From Alkalihalobacterium alkalinitrilicum (lineage in GTDB: Bacteria > Bacillota > Bacilli > Bacillales > Bacillaceae_F): a DNA stretch of 64,000 bases. Shown piece by piece: positions 1-7,550 of the stretch (position 1 is the stretch's first letter; each line of letters starts with the position of its first letter). The position numbers and the translations under genes were made by a program. The stretch is from the NCBI RefSeq assembly GCF_002019605.1, contig NZ_KV917368.1:4044519-4108518 (forward strand), written 5' to 3'. The notes beneath the pieces were generated by a model. It was not told where the DNA came from and did no database searches. It saw only the letters and a list, made by a program, of their open reading frames with translations.

Positions 1-2219
1 CTAATATAATGGAGTATCGATCTCTTGGAAAAAGTACATATGGTCGAGAGATTTGGGCGGTAAAGTTAGGTAACGGTGATGCGAACGTCTTTATCAATGC
101 ATCCCACCATGCAAGGGAATGGGGCACAACGAATGTTGTGATGACGATGATTGACCAATACGCTCAGGCACATAGTAGAGGTCAAAACTATCAAGGGTAT
201 AATGTGCGAGACCTTTTAAGTAAAACAACGATTTGGTTTGTACCGATGGTTAACCCTGATGGTGTTACCTTACAACAACGAGGGTTGTCAGCCTTTCCAA
301 GCCATCTTCATAGTAGTTTAATTACGATGAATGCTGGGAGTAGAGATTTCGGGCGCTGGAAAGCAGATGCAAGGGGAATTGACCCTAACCGACAATATCC
401 AGCGAAATGGTCAACGATTAGAAATAATCCAGGTCGTCCCTATTATTCCAATTTTAAAGGGACTCAACCATTACAAACACCAGAAACTCGACTTGTAGCC
501 GATTTTACGTATCAAATTAATCCTGAAATCGCGGTGGCTTACCATTCGACAGGAAATATCATTTACTGGCACTTCCATAACAGACCAGAAAACGTCAATC
601 GTGATCGAGCGATCGCTAATCAGTTTTCAAATATTACGGGCTATACTTTAGTCCAACCAACATCTAATCCTTCTGGAGGAGGATATACTGACTGGTTTAT
701 TCAAGAGTTTGGCAGACCAGGCTTTACGCCTGAAATATGTTCATATATTCCAGAAAATCGTTATGCAGGAAGCCATCAAGCTATTTTAAATTGTATTAAT
801 GATGCTTGGGATCGAAATAAGTCAATCGGTTTATTTATAGCGAATGAAGGGCACAAACTATGGGCAAATAAAACGAGTAATATCAATGAAAAGATTACTC
901 TTTTAGAAACAACAAGAATGTATAATCAACCATTAGAGCAAACAAGAATAGCGGCAAAGATTAATCCACAAGCCGTTACCGCTTTTCAAAGGCAAGGGTC
1001 TTGGTATCGGATTAACACATGGCTAGGACCAAAATGGATCAAACCGACGAATGCGATTGTTGGGGAAATTCAAGCAGTAGACAAAGAAGTAAGGTTAACT
1101 GAAAATGCCTATCTTCATAATCAACCACTAGCTAGTTCAAGAAGATCTGAAGTTCTTCGTCCACAGACGGTACGAGCATTTGAGGAATGGAACGGCTGGT
1201 ACCGTATTAATACATGGGTCGGTCCGAAATGGATCAGACCAAATAATGCAATCGTCGGTGAAGTGAAACAAGTAGATGAGACGATTAGATTAAGTGAGGA
1301 TACACGTCTTCACAACTTACCATCTACGAATCATCGAAGATCCGAAATTATCCGTCCACAAACGGTACGAGCGTTTGAGGAATGGAACGGCTGGTATCAC
1401 ATTAATACGTGGGTCGGTCCAAAATGGATTAAGCCAAATCATGCTATTATCGGTGATGTGAATTCAATCGATGAGCGCATTACGCTAACAAGCAATACCC
1501 ATTTGCACAATCATCCGTTTACGAATCACCGCAGGTCCGATATCGTTCGTCCCCAAACGGTACGAGCGTTTGAAGAGTGGAACGGCTGGTATCGAATCAA
1601 CACTTGGCTCGGCCCGAAATGGATTAAGCCAACAGATGCGATCATCGGTGAAATCAATGCAGTCGATGAACAACTAACATTAACAAGTAATACGCATTTA
1701 CACAACCATCCATTTGATACACATCGACGATCAGAGGTCGTTCGTCCGCAAACCGTACGAGCATTTGAAGAATGGAATGGTTGGTACCGAATCAACACAT
1801 GGCTTGGTCCGAAATGGATTAAACCAAGTGATGCGATGATCGGTGAAATTACATCGATTGATGAACGTCTAACACTGACGAGGGATGCGCATTTACACAA
1901 CCATCCGTTTGATAACCACCGCCGATCAGAGTTGTTACGCCCGCAAACGGTACAAGCGTTTGAGGAATGGAACGGCTGGTATCGCATTAATACGTGGCTT
2001 GGACCAAAGTGGATTAAGCCAGAAAACGTAATGATTGGCGAAATTCGAACGATTGATGAGGCCATTACGTTAACAGAAAGTACGTATCTTCATAATGATC
2101 CATTTGAAAATACAAGACGCAATGAGCAATTAGATCCACAAACGGTACAAGCGTTTGAAGAATGGAACGGTTGGTACCGAATTAACACATGGATTGGACC
2201 GAAGTGGATTAAACCATAG
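1..2219 (+). CDS. M14 zinc carboxypeptidase with seven C-terminal SH3-like repeats (5' partial)
   Basis: Secreted or wall-associated peptidase that probably trims peptides or cell-wall stems. The reading frame is open to the window edge, so the first ATG at 9 is unlikely to be the true start and the signal peptide lies outside. Counting from that ATG, the zinc ligands are in the HHARE motif (His34, Glu37), followed by DPNRQYP near residue 125, a third zinc His in VAYHSTG near 178 and a catalytic Glu in TPEICSY near 242. From about residue 294 to the end there are seven tandem repeats of about 65 residues (195 bp) with core WYRINTW and ending GPKWIKP. These look like SH3-type wall-binding repeats. 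A hairpin terminator follows. The family call is secure; the target is not known. Confidence 0.88.
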   Translation, partial: NIMEYRSLGKSTYGREIWAVKLGNGDANVFINASHHAREWGTTNVVMTMIDQYAQAHSRGQNYQGYNVRDLLSKTTIWFVPMVNPDGVTLQQRGLSAFPSHLHSSLITMNAGSRDFGRWKADARGIDPNRQYPAKWSTIRNNPGRPYYSNFKGTQPLQTPETRLVADFTYQINPEIAVAYHSTGNIIYWHFHNRPENVNRDRAIANQFSNITGYTLVQPTSNPSGGGYTDWFIQEFGRPGFTPEICSYIPENRYAGSHQAILNCINDAWDRNKSIGLFIANEGHKLWANKTSNINEKITLLETTRMYNQPLEQTRIAAKINPQAVTAFQRQGSWYRINTWLGPKWIKPTNAIVGEIQAVDKEVRLTENAYLHNQPLASSRRSEVLRPQTVRAFEEWNGWYRINTWVGPKWIRPNNAIVGEVKQVDETIRLSEDTRLHNLPSTNHRRSEIIRPQTVRAFEEWNGWYHINTWVGPKWIKPNHAIIGDVNSIDERITLTSNTHLHNHPFTNHRRSDIVRPQTVRAFEEWNGWYRINTWLGPKWIKPTDAIIGEINAVDEQLTLTSNTHLHNHPFDTHRRSEVVRPQTVRAFEEWNGWYRINTWLGPKWIKPSDAMIGEITSIDERLTLTRDAHLHNHPFDNHRRSELLRPQTVQAFEEWNGWYRINTWLGPKWIKPENVMIGEIRTIDEAITLTESTYLHNDPFENTRRNEQLDPQTVQAFEEWNGWYRINTWIGPKWIKP
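888..2216 (+). repeat. Seven tandem 195-bp coding repeats
   Basis: In-frame repeats inside the carboxypeptidase gene. Each unit encodes about 65 residues with the order LTxxTxLHNxP, RRSE, RPQTVxAFEEWNGWY, RINTW and GPKWIKP. Units 2 to 7 are much more alike than unit 1, which has QRQGSWY instead of EEWNGWY. This suggests recent internal expansion and potential for repeat-number change by recombination. Confidence 0.9.
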
Positions 2220-2241
2220 GGACTAATTGTTGTTCAAATAA

Positions 2242-2318
2242 GGCAGACTCTTATAAGTTTTCAGCACCTCAAGCACGAGTTTGAGGAAAGCTGATACTGA
2301 AGAGTCGCCTTTTTTTGT
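2242..2318 (+). terminator. Long rho-independent terminator after the carboxypeptidase
   Basis: A long stem with outer arms GGCAGACTCT and AGAGTCGCC (one bulged A), inner arms TCAGC/GCTGA and CCTCAA/TTGAGG, followed by a run of seven T. Confidence 0.85.
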
Positions 2319-2364
2319 TCTTTCGAATGTTTAGCTTCTTTTTAGGATTATTGTTTTTAGGGTA

Positions 2365-2470
2365 AAGACACCACCTCTAGTGTAGGTGGGATGTTCTAAT
2401 CAGGTGGAGTCGAGACTCCATCTAATTCCCGATGTTCCAGCTTGTTGGAACGAGTTCGCTCCTTAAAGAA
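2365..2470. other. Structured intergenic element of unknown family
   Basis: Four consecutive hairpins in about 100 bases: CCACCT/AGGTGG (2371-2389), AGGTGGAGTC/GACTCCATCT (2402-2423), GTTCCA/TGGAAC (2434-2451) and GAG-TTCG-CTC (2452-2461). No open reading frame. It may be an end or guide-RNA scaffold left by an IS200/IS605-type element, since such ends carry CCACCTCTAG-type palindromes, or a 5' leader RNA for the glycosyltransferase gene downstream. The family is a guess. Confidence 0.4.
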
Positions 2471-2512
2471 ATGAAATGGCTAGTTTTATCCATAGAATGA
2501 CATAAAAATCAG

Positions 2513-2521
2513 TGATATAAT
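2513..2521 (+). promoter_or_regulatory. Extended -10 promoter before the first glycosyltransferase
   Basis: TGATATAAT is a perfect extended -10 (TG-N-TATAAT) located 54 bases before the ATG at 2575. No good -35 is visible 17 bases upstream (TAGAAT), as is common for extended -10 promoters. The same 9-mer precedes two other units of the polysaccharide locus (20858 and 23337). Confidence 0.55.
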
Positions 2522-2574
2522 ACAGGAATGACTAAAATACGACATTAGTAAATCAAAGTGGGGAAATTCACATT

Positions 2575-3780
2575 ATGAAAATATTGTATATCTCGCAACA
2601 CTTTCCTCCAGAGATTGGAGCAGCACAAGGGCGTGCTTATGATATGTCTAAGAACCTTGTCAAGCACGGTCAGGAAGTGACGATGTTAACGACGTTTCCG
2701 AATGACCAAACGAGCTATAAGTGGTTTGAAAAAGAACAACGCGACGGCATTCAAGTAAGGCGGTCGTTTCGTATAAAAGATAAAAAATCAAGTGCCAAAA
2801 ATAGATTAGCGAATTATTTTTCATTTATGGCTTCAAGTATTTTGTCTGGAGCATTTACGAAAAAGCCAGATGTGGTCTATGCGACATCACCACAGCTTTT
2901 CGTGGGGGTTGCAGGCTACGTTTTAAGTCGAATCCACCGGACGAAATTTGTCTTAGAGGTACGTGATCTTTGGGTTGATTTTGCCGAACTGCTAAGTCAG
3001 TTCAACAATAAGAAGCTATTGAATCTCGCACGAAGATTAGAACGTTTTTTATATATGAAGGCAGATAAAATTATTACTGTAACGGATGGGTATAAACAAC
3101 GTCTGATCGAGCAAGGGATCCCTGCCGAAAAAATTGAAGTGATTACAAACGGTGTTGATCCAGAATCTTTACAACAAGTTGAAGCAACGGTTGATGTGAA
3201 AGCAAAGCATAATATAGAAGACCAATTACTTATTCTTTTCGCAGGAAACATTGGGGCAGCCCAAGGGTTGGATGTTGTCATTGAAGCGGCCATGGAATTC
3301 AAGAAGCAGCAAAAACCTGTTGTTTTTATGCTCATTGGCAACGGAGTAGAGAAGGAAAACCTTAAACAAATGGCAAGCGAGTATCAACTGGATAACATTA
3401 TGATTATGAATAGTATGAAGAAAAAAGAGTTGGTTCACTATTATCAAGCAGCGGACCTTTGCTTAGTTTCTTTAAAAAAACACCCACTTTTTGAAATTAC
3501 GATTCCTTCGAAAGTGTTTGATTGTATGGGGATGAATGTGCCGATGCTAATAGGAGTGGACGGAGAAGCGCGGCAAATTGTTGAAGAGTTCAATGCAGGC
3601 ATATTCTTTGAGCCAGAAAATCCGATTGATCTCGTGGAAAAAGTAAACAATGTGCTAGATCACCCTGAAAGTCTAGAGGAAATGAAGCAACATATAGGAC
3701 AAGCTATCGAACACAAGTATAATCGTCAGGAACTGGCCAAACAGTTATCTACGATATTAGAGAAAACTAAACGAAAATAA
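2575..3780 (+). CDS. Glycosyltransferase family 4 (WcaI/WbuB type)
   Basis: Cytosolic GT-B fold retaining glycosyltransferase of 401 residues, expected to move a sugar from an NDP-sugar to a lipid-linked glycan. The N-terminal start ILYISQHFPPEIGAA with a glycine-rich acceptor loop, EVRDLWVDF near residue 125, and the C-terminal donor site IPSKVFDCMGMNVPML with the later EEFNAGIFFEPE are typical of GT4 enzymes. It is followed 12 bases later by a second GT4 gene, so the two form an operon. Donor and acceptor cannot be inferred. Confidence 0.88.
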   Translation: MKILYISQHFPPEIGAAQGRAYDMSKNLVKHGQEVTMLTTFPNDQTSYKWFEKEQRDGIQVRRSFRIKDKKSSAKNRLANYFSFMASSILSGAFTKKPDVVYATSPQLFVGVAGYVLSRIHRTKFVLEVRDLWVDFAELLSQFNNKKLLNLARRLERFLYMKADKIITVTDGYKQRLIEQGIPAEKIEVITNGVDPESLQQVEATVDVKAKHNIEDQLLILFAGNIGAAQGLDVVIEAAMEFKKQQKPVVFMLIGNGVEKENLKQMASEYQLDNIMIMNSMKKKELVHYYQAADLCLVSLKKHPLFEITIPSKVFDCMGMNVPMLIGVDGEARQIVEEFNAGIFFEPENPIDLVEKVNNVLDHPESLEEMKQHIGQAIEHKYNRQELAKQLSTILEKTKRK

Positions 3781-3792
3781 AGGATCGATCTT

Positions 3793-4920
3793 ATGAAGAA
3801 AGTTTGTGTCATTACGACCGTACATCACGCGTATGACGGTAGAATTTACCATAAACAATGTAAGAGCTTGGCGAAAAATGGATACAGTGTCGATCTCATT
3901 GCCCCAGAACCAGATGATCGAGAAGAACAATCGCCAATACGATTAATTCCAATTGAGAAGCCTAAAAGTAAGCTTAAAAGAATTGTGAATACATTAAAGG
4001 TGATCAAGCTTGCCCGAAAGACGAAAGCAGATCTTTACCATTTTCATGACCCAGAGCTTCTTATGGTTGGTGTCATCCTTCGCCTTATAACCCGTAAGCC
4101 AGTGATCTTTGATGTGCATGAGCATTATCCAAATGCGATTATGAGCAAGCCGTATTTATCAAAAAGGTTGAAACCGATCATTCGTTCTGGGTATGAGATG
4201 ATGGAAAAGCTATCTCTTTCAATATTGAGTGGTGTCATTTATACAACGACAGAGATCGGCGAACGCTATAAAAAATATAAAAGCTGTAAGATTGAAAACT
4301 ACCCGTTGAAAACAATGTTTACCCAATCAATTTCAGAGCAATCAAAGGATCCAAACCAATTGATTTATCTAGGTGGAATGACTCCGATCCGCGGGGTAAA
4401 AGAATTAGTTGGAGCCTTTGCACTCGTCGTCAAGGACAAGCCAACAGCAAAATTAACGTTTGTCGGATTTTTTGAGTCCTCATCATTTGAAAGTGAAATT
4501 AAAGCGATTATAAAAAAATTAGAGATAGAGGACCATATTGAGTTCAAAGGAAGAGTTCCATACGAAGAAATTGAGAACTACCTTTCTCATTCGGCGATTG
4601 GCATTATCCCATACTTACCTGTTCCTAATCATTTAGTCTGTTTGCCAAATAAGCTGTTTGAATACATGGCGTCTGGAACAGCTGTTGTTGCCTCGGATTT
4701 CCCACATTATCGTGAAGTTGTCGAACAAAGTCGAGGTGGCATCGTGGTCGATCCAACCAATGTACAGAATATGGCGAAAGAGGTTACTCGACTGTTATCC
4801 GATCCAGACCAGCTCAAAGAAATTCAAAAAAATGCCCAGAAAGCTTTTAATTCTACGTATAATTGGGAAAAAGAAGAGAAGAAACTATTAACATTTTATA
4901 ATGAGGTACTTTCTTCATAA
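3793..4920 (+). CDS. Glycosyltransferase family 4
   Basis: GT-B glycosyltransferase, 375 residues. It shows FDVHEHYPNA near residue 112 and the GT4 donor-site signature LPNKLFEYMASGTAVV followed by DFPHYREVVE near residues 285-310. The ribosome binding site AAAGGA lies just before the ATG and the gene starts 12 bases after the previous GT4, so they are probably co-transcribed. Sugar specificity is unknown. Confidence 0.87.
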   Translation: MKKVCVITTVHHAYDGRIYHKQCKSLAKNGYSVDLIAPEPDDREEQSPIRLIPIEKPKSKLKRIVNTLKVIKLARKTKADLYHFHDPELLMVGVILRLITRKPVIFDVHEHYPNAIMSKPYLSKRLKPIIRSGYEMMEKLSLSILSGVIYTTTEIGERYKKYKSCKIENYPLKTMFTQSISEQSKDPNQLIYLGGMTPIRGVKELVGAFALVVKDKPTAKLTFVGFFESSSFESEIKAIIKKLEIEDHIEFKGRVPYEEIENYLSHSAIGIIPYLPVPNHLVCLPNKLFEYMASGTAVVASDFPHYREVVEQSRGGIVVDPTNVQNMAKEVTRLLSDPDQLKEIQKNAQKAFNSTYNWEKEEKKLLTFYNEVLSS

Positions 4921-5012
4921 TTATGTATTAGTTTGGAACTTTAAATAAAAAGATTGCTTATTTGCTCGGAAATGCTATAATTTCTTTGGGATAAAGTCAA
5001 ACTTTATTTATA

Positions 5013-5168
5013 TTGGGGGCTTCTTCCTCCACACTGAATATTAGTTGAACCAATCGGGTTTGTTACTGAGGCCCACACGATGTGGGTCACACAGACGTTG
5101 CCATAGGACGTGGCGACCTTAGTCTGTGTTCCATCGTCTCCCACTTAGCATAACGCCAGTTAAACGGG
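5013..5168 (+). ncRNA. HEARO / IscB omega-RNA-like structured element, solitary
   Basis: About 155 bases of highly structured non-coding DNA. Visible helices are CCCACA-CGA-TGTGGG (5072-5086) and ACACAGAC paired with GTCTGTGT, enclosing an inner GTTGCC/GGCGAC helix. The run TTACTGAGGCCCAC and the CACACAGACGTTGCC segment match my memory of HEARO RNAs, the omega RNAs of IscB nucleases in the IS200/IS605 group. No iscB or tnpA gene is adjacent, so it would be a solitary copy. The family assignment rests on remembered consensus and was not searched. Confidence 0.6.
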
Positions 5169-5199
5169 ATAATTGAAGTAGAAGAAGGTGAAAATAGAC

Positions 5200-6294
5200 A
5201 TGTTACCTTTATATATATACGTCATTGCATTTATTATCGCATTTACAGTAACTATCGTTTCTACACCGTTCGTCAAGAAATTAGCGATCAAAATAGGAGC
5301 AACCGATCGTCCTGAAACAAGGAAGGTTCATGAGAAAATCATGCCCAGGCTTGGAGGACTTGCGATTGTTTTGGGGTTTGTAGCAGGTATATTAGTAATC
5401 AGGCCAGAATCCCAATTTATCGTACCTATTATGATGGGTGCATTCATTATCGTTGTTTTAGGAATTCTAGACGATAAATATACACTAAGAGCAAATTCAA
5501 AGTTAGTGGGGCAAATCCTTGCCGCAAGTGTTGTCGTTTTTTCAGGTTTGAAAATCGACATGATTAACCTCCCGTTCACAGGAGAGATTTACTTTGGAAT
5601 ATGGAGTTATCCGTTTACGATCTTATGGATTGTCGGGATTACAAATGCGATTAACTTAATCGATGGATTAGATGGATTGGCAGCAGGGGTTTCATCCATT
5701 GCGCTTACATCCATTCTCGTCATGGCTGTATTGGATGGACAACTGTTAGCAATTGCTTTATCGGTTGTATTAATTGGAAGTACGTTAGGATTTTTAGTTC
5801 ATAATTTTTACCCAGCGAAGATTTTTATGGGGGATACGGGATCATTATTCCTCGGGTATTTAATTTCTGTTATTTCAATAACAGGATTGTTTAAAAATTT
5901 AACGTTTATTAGCTTAGTTATTCCAGTCATTATATTAGCCATACCGATTTTTGATACGTTGTTTGCCATCATTCGAAGAATTGTGAACAAGAAAAAAATC
6001 TCAGCACCAGATAAAAAACATTTACACTATTGTTTATTAGAAATGGGATTTAGCCATCGGAAAACTGTACTCATCATCTATGGAGTAAGTGCATTTTTCG
6101 GTATTTCGGCCATTATCTTTTCAACAACTGCTCAATGGTTATCGGTCTTTATTATCCTTTTCTTATTACTCGTCATTCAAATTAGTGCTGAATTGGTCGG
6201 TATTATGGACAACAAGAAAAAACCGCTTATTAATTTCTTTATGAAAATGATTAAGTATAATTCGGTTCGTAATGAACCTAAGTATAAACGATAA
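5200..6294 (+). CDS. tagO: Undecaprenyl-phosphate N-acetylglucosaminyl 1-phosphate transferase (TagO/WecA type)
   Basis: Polytopic membrane enzyme of the MraY/WecA family that joins GlcNAc-1-phosphate to undecaprenyl phosphate, the first step of wall teichoic or teichuronic acid and related polymers. Seen: many hydrophobic helices, LGILDDKY (catalytic Asp pair), NLIDGLDGLAAG, MGDTGSLFLGY and PDKKHLHY. An upstream in-frame GTG at 5188 overlaps the Shine-Dalgarno AGGTGA (5186-5191); the ATG at 5200 is correctly spaced and preferred, giving 364 residues. It is followed directly by a terminator, so it is the last gene of its unit. Confidence 0.9.
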   Translation: MLPLYIYVIAFIIAFTVTIVSTPFVKKLAIKIGATDRPETRKVHEKIMPRLGGLAIVLGFVAGILVIRPESQFIVPIMMGAFIIVVLGILDDKYTLRANSKLVGQILAASVVVFSGLKIDMINLPFTGEIYFGIWSYPFTILWIVGITNAINLIDGLDGLAAGVSSIALTSILVMAVLDGQLLAIALSVVLIGSTLGFLVHNFYPAKIFMGDTGSLFLGYLISVISITGLFKNLTFISLVIPVIILAIPIFDTLFAIIRRIVNKKKISAPDKKHLHYCLLEMGFSHRKTVLIIYGVSAFFGISAIIFSTTAQWLSVFIILFLLLVIQISAELVGIMDNKKKPLINFFMKMIKYNSVRNEPKYKR

Positions 6295-6318
6295 GAGGCG
6301 AATCGCCTCTTTTTTTTG
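6295..6318 (+). terminator. Rho-independent terminator after tagO
   Basis: GAGGCG-AAT-CGCCTC immediately after the tagO stop codon, followed by eight or more T. Confidence 0.9.
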
Positions 6319-6459
6319 GGCTCTATACTGAATGTTATGGTGCTGCCTATAAAATCAATGGAAGAAGCCCCAGTGATTTCATAGGAAAAAAATGCACCCA
6401 ATTCTCTCTCTTTGTTAACCTTGAGTTACCACACAAAACAACAAAGGAGAGAATTAAGG

Positions 6460-7278
6460 TGCGATTTCATTCTATAATAAGTTTACTGTAGAGGTATTTG
6501 ATTCAGGGGAAGAGAATACGGTTTTTGGTTTGAACTTCATACAATAATTCGCAAACAAAAATGTCCTAAGTGTAAGGAGAAAACGCAACGGATTCATGGT
6601 TATCGTTGGCAGGGGATGCGGATAAAGAAAAATTCCAAACAATTGCTGTGGATGTTGAAAGGTGAAAAATCATTGATATGCTACCAGACCGTCGTTCGGA
6701 AACGATCGAGAAATACTTTAAGTAGTGTGATACAGCTAATGTTCAAATCGGTGATGGATTTATCAAAGGCATTTAAGGGAGCTGTTCGCCGACAACTAGG
6801 CAACCCACTGATTATCGCAGACCAGTTTCACTTTATGCGGCAAGCGTACTAGGCCTTTGACCAAGTTCGAAGAGAAGTCCAACACGATTTATATAAAAAA
6901 CAGCGCATTCGTCTCAAATGAAATAAAGAAGTTTATGGAATTCTCCTTTCAAGCTAGATGAAACAGGACAAGAAAGAGTGGAAGATATTCTCGGTCACCA
7001 CCCGCGACTTCGTGAAGCGTATGAGTTAAAGAATGATTTGGATCGGTGGTTTAAAACGAGTAACCATGAAAATGTAAAAGAAGGTTAGAAACATGGTTTG
7101 AAGCCGTGGAAAAGCTGAGATATTACAATCCTTTATGTCTCCTTACAATAACGGCTATATCGAAGAAGTCAATAATACAACAAAAGTCATTAAACGTATG
7201 TCTTACGGGATCAAGAGTTTCCAAAGACTACCAAAGAAAATTTTGTGGCGACAAGCGGTTAGAACCCAAGCGGGTTAA
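6460..7278 (+). pseudogene. ISL3-family transposase, multiply broken
   Basis: Fragments in different frames align in order with an ISL3 transposase: a zinc-finger segment KCPKCKEKTQRIHGYRW near 6563-6612, DMLPDRRSETIEKYF near 6675-6718, MDLSKAFKGAVRRQL and ADQFHFMRQAY (6760-6850) from the DDE catalytic domain, and the C-terminal KRMSYGIKSFQRLPKKILW ending at a TAA at 7276-7278. Internal stops and frame changes make it non-functional. It separates the polysaccharide gene tagO from the catabolic cluster. Confidence 0.85.
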
Positions 7279-7292
7279 CCCGCTTGGGTTCT
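7261..7292. repeat. Perfect 32-bp palindrome over the transposase stop
   Basis: AGAACCCAAGCGGGTT is followed at once by its exact reverse complement, with no loop. The first arm encodes the last residues of the dead transposase and the stop codon lies across the centre. In RNA it would form a hairpin, perhaps the element's own transcription stop. Confidence 0.8.
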
Positions 7293-7382
7293 AAGAGAAA
7301 GAATTGGAAAATTCTATAGTGGCTTTCCGCCATTAAGTGCTTATTTAGCTTTGGGGCGTGCGAACTCGTTAACCATTATTTC

Positions 7383-7526
7383 CTATTTTTGTTGAAGTAA
7401 GTAAGGGGAGTTCCTTATCGCGTGAAACTTAACCTGCCTTAATAAATTGATAAAGTCATTATCTAAATTGAATATTAGTGCTCTTTGATATGTTTCCATT
7501 AATAGGGCATCTGGGAGGTTTCCCAT
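7383..7526 (-). CDS. sda: Sda-like sporulation checkpoint peptide
   Basis: A 47-residue ORF on the minus strand with no other explanation in this stretch. The sequence starts MGNLPDALLMETYQRAL and continues FNLDNDFINLL; this matches the helical-hairpin pattern of Sda (in B. subtilis LSDELLIESY...NLNRDFIELI), which binds sporulation histidine kinases such as KinA and blocks phosphorelay start. A GAAGGAG ribosome site lies 12 bases before the ATG, a little far. It sits 24 bases downstream of the CoA-transferase gene on the same strand. The C-terminal third diverges from classical Sda, so it may be a paralogue rather than the main copy. Confidence 0.72.
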   Translation of the reverse strand: MGNLPDALLMETYQRALIFNLDNDFINLLRQVKFHAIRNSPYLLQQK

Positions 7527-7550
7527 ATTAAAACTTTACTCCTTCTTTCC

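Larger units (their letters stand above)
6319..7292 (+). mobile_element. Decayed ISL3-family insertion sequence
   Basis: The left boundary is suggested by GGCTCTATACTGAATGTTA (6319-6337), which resembles ISL3-type terminal repeats; no matching right inverted repeat is visible before 7382. The interior is a transposase broken by stops and frameshifts. The right border is therefore uncertain. Confidence 0.7.

Noticed and set aside
1485-2065. Long minus-strand frames inside the carboxypeptidase repeats
   Set aside because: They arise because the 195-bp coding repeats keep the opposite frame open; no ribosome site or family resemblance.
6616-6852. 78-codon frame with transposase-like residues as an independent gene
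   Set aside because: It is one fragment of the broken ISL3 transposase; neighbouring fragments continue in other frames.
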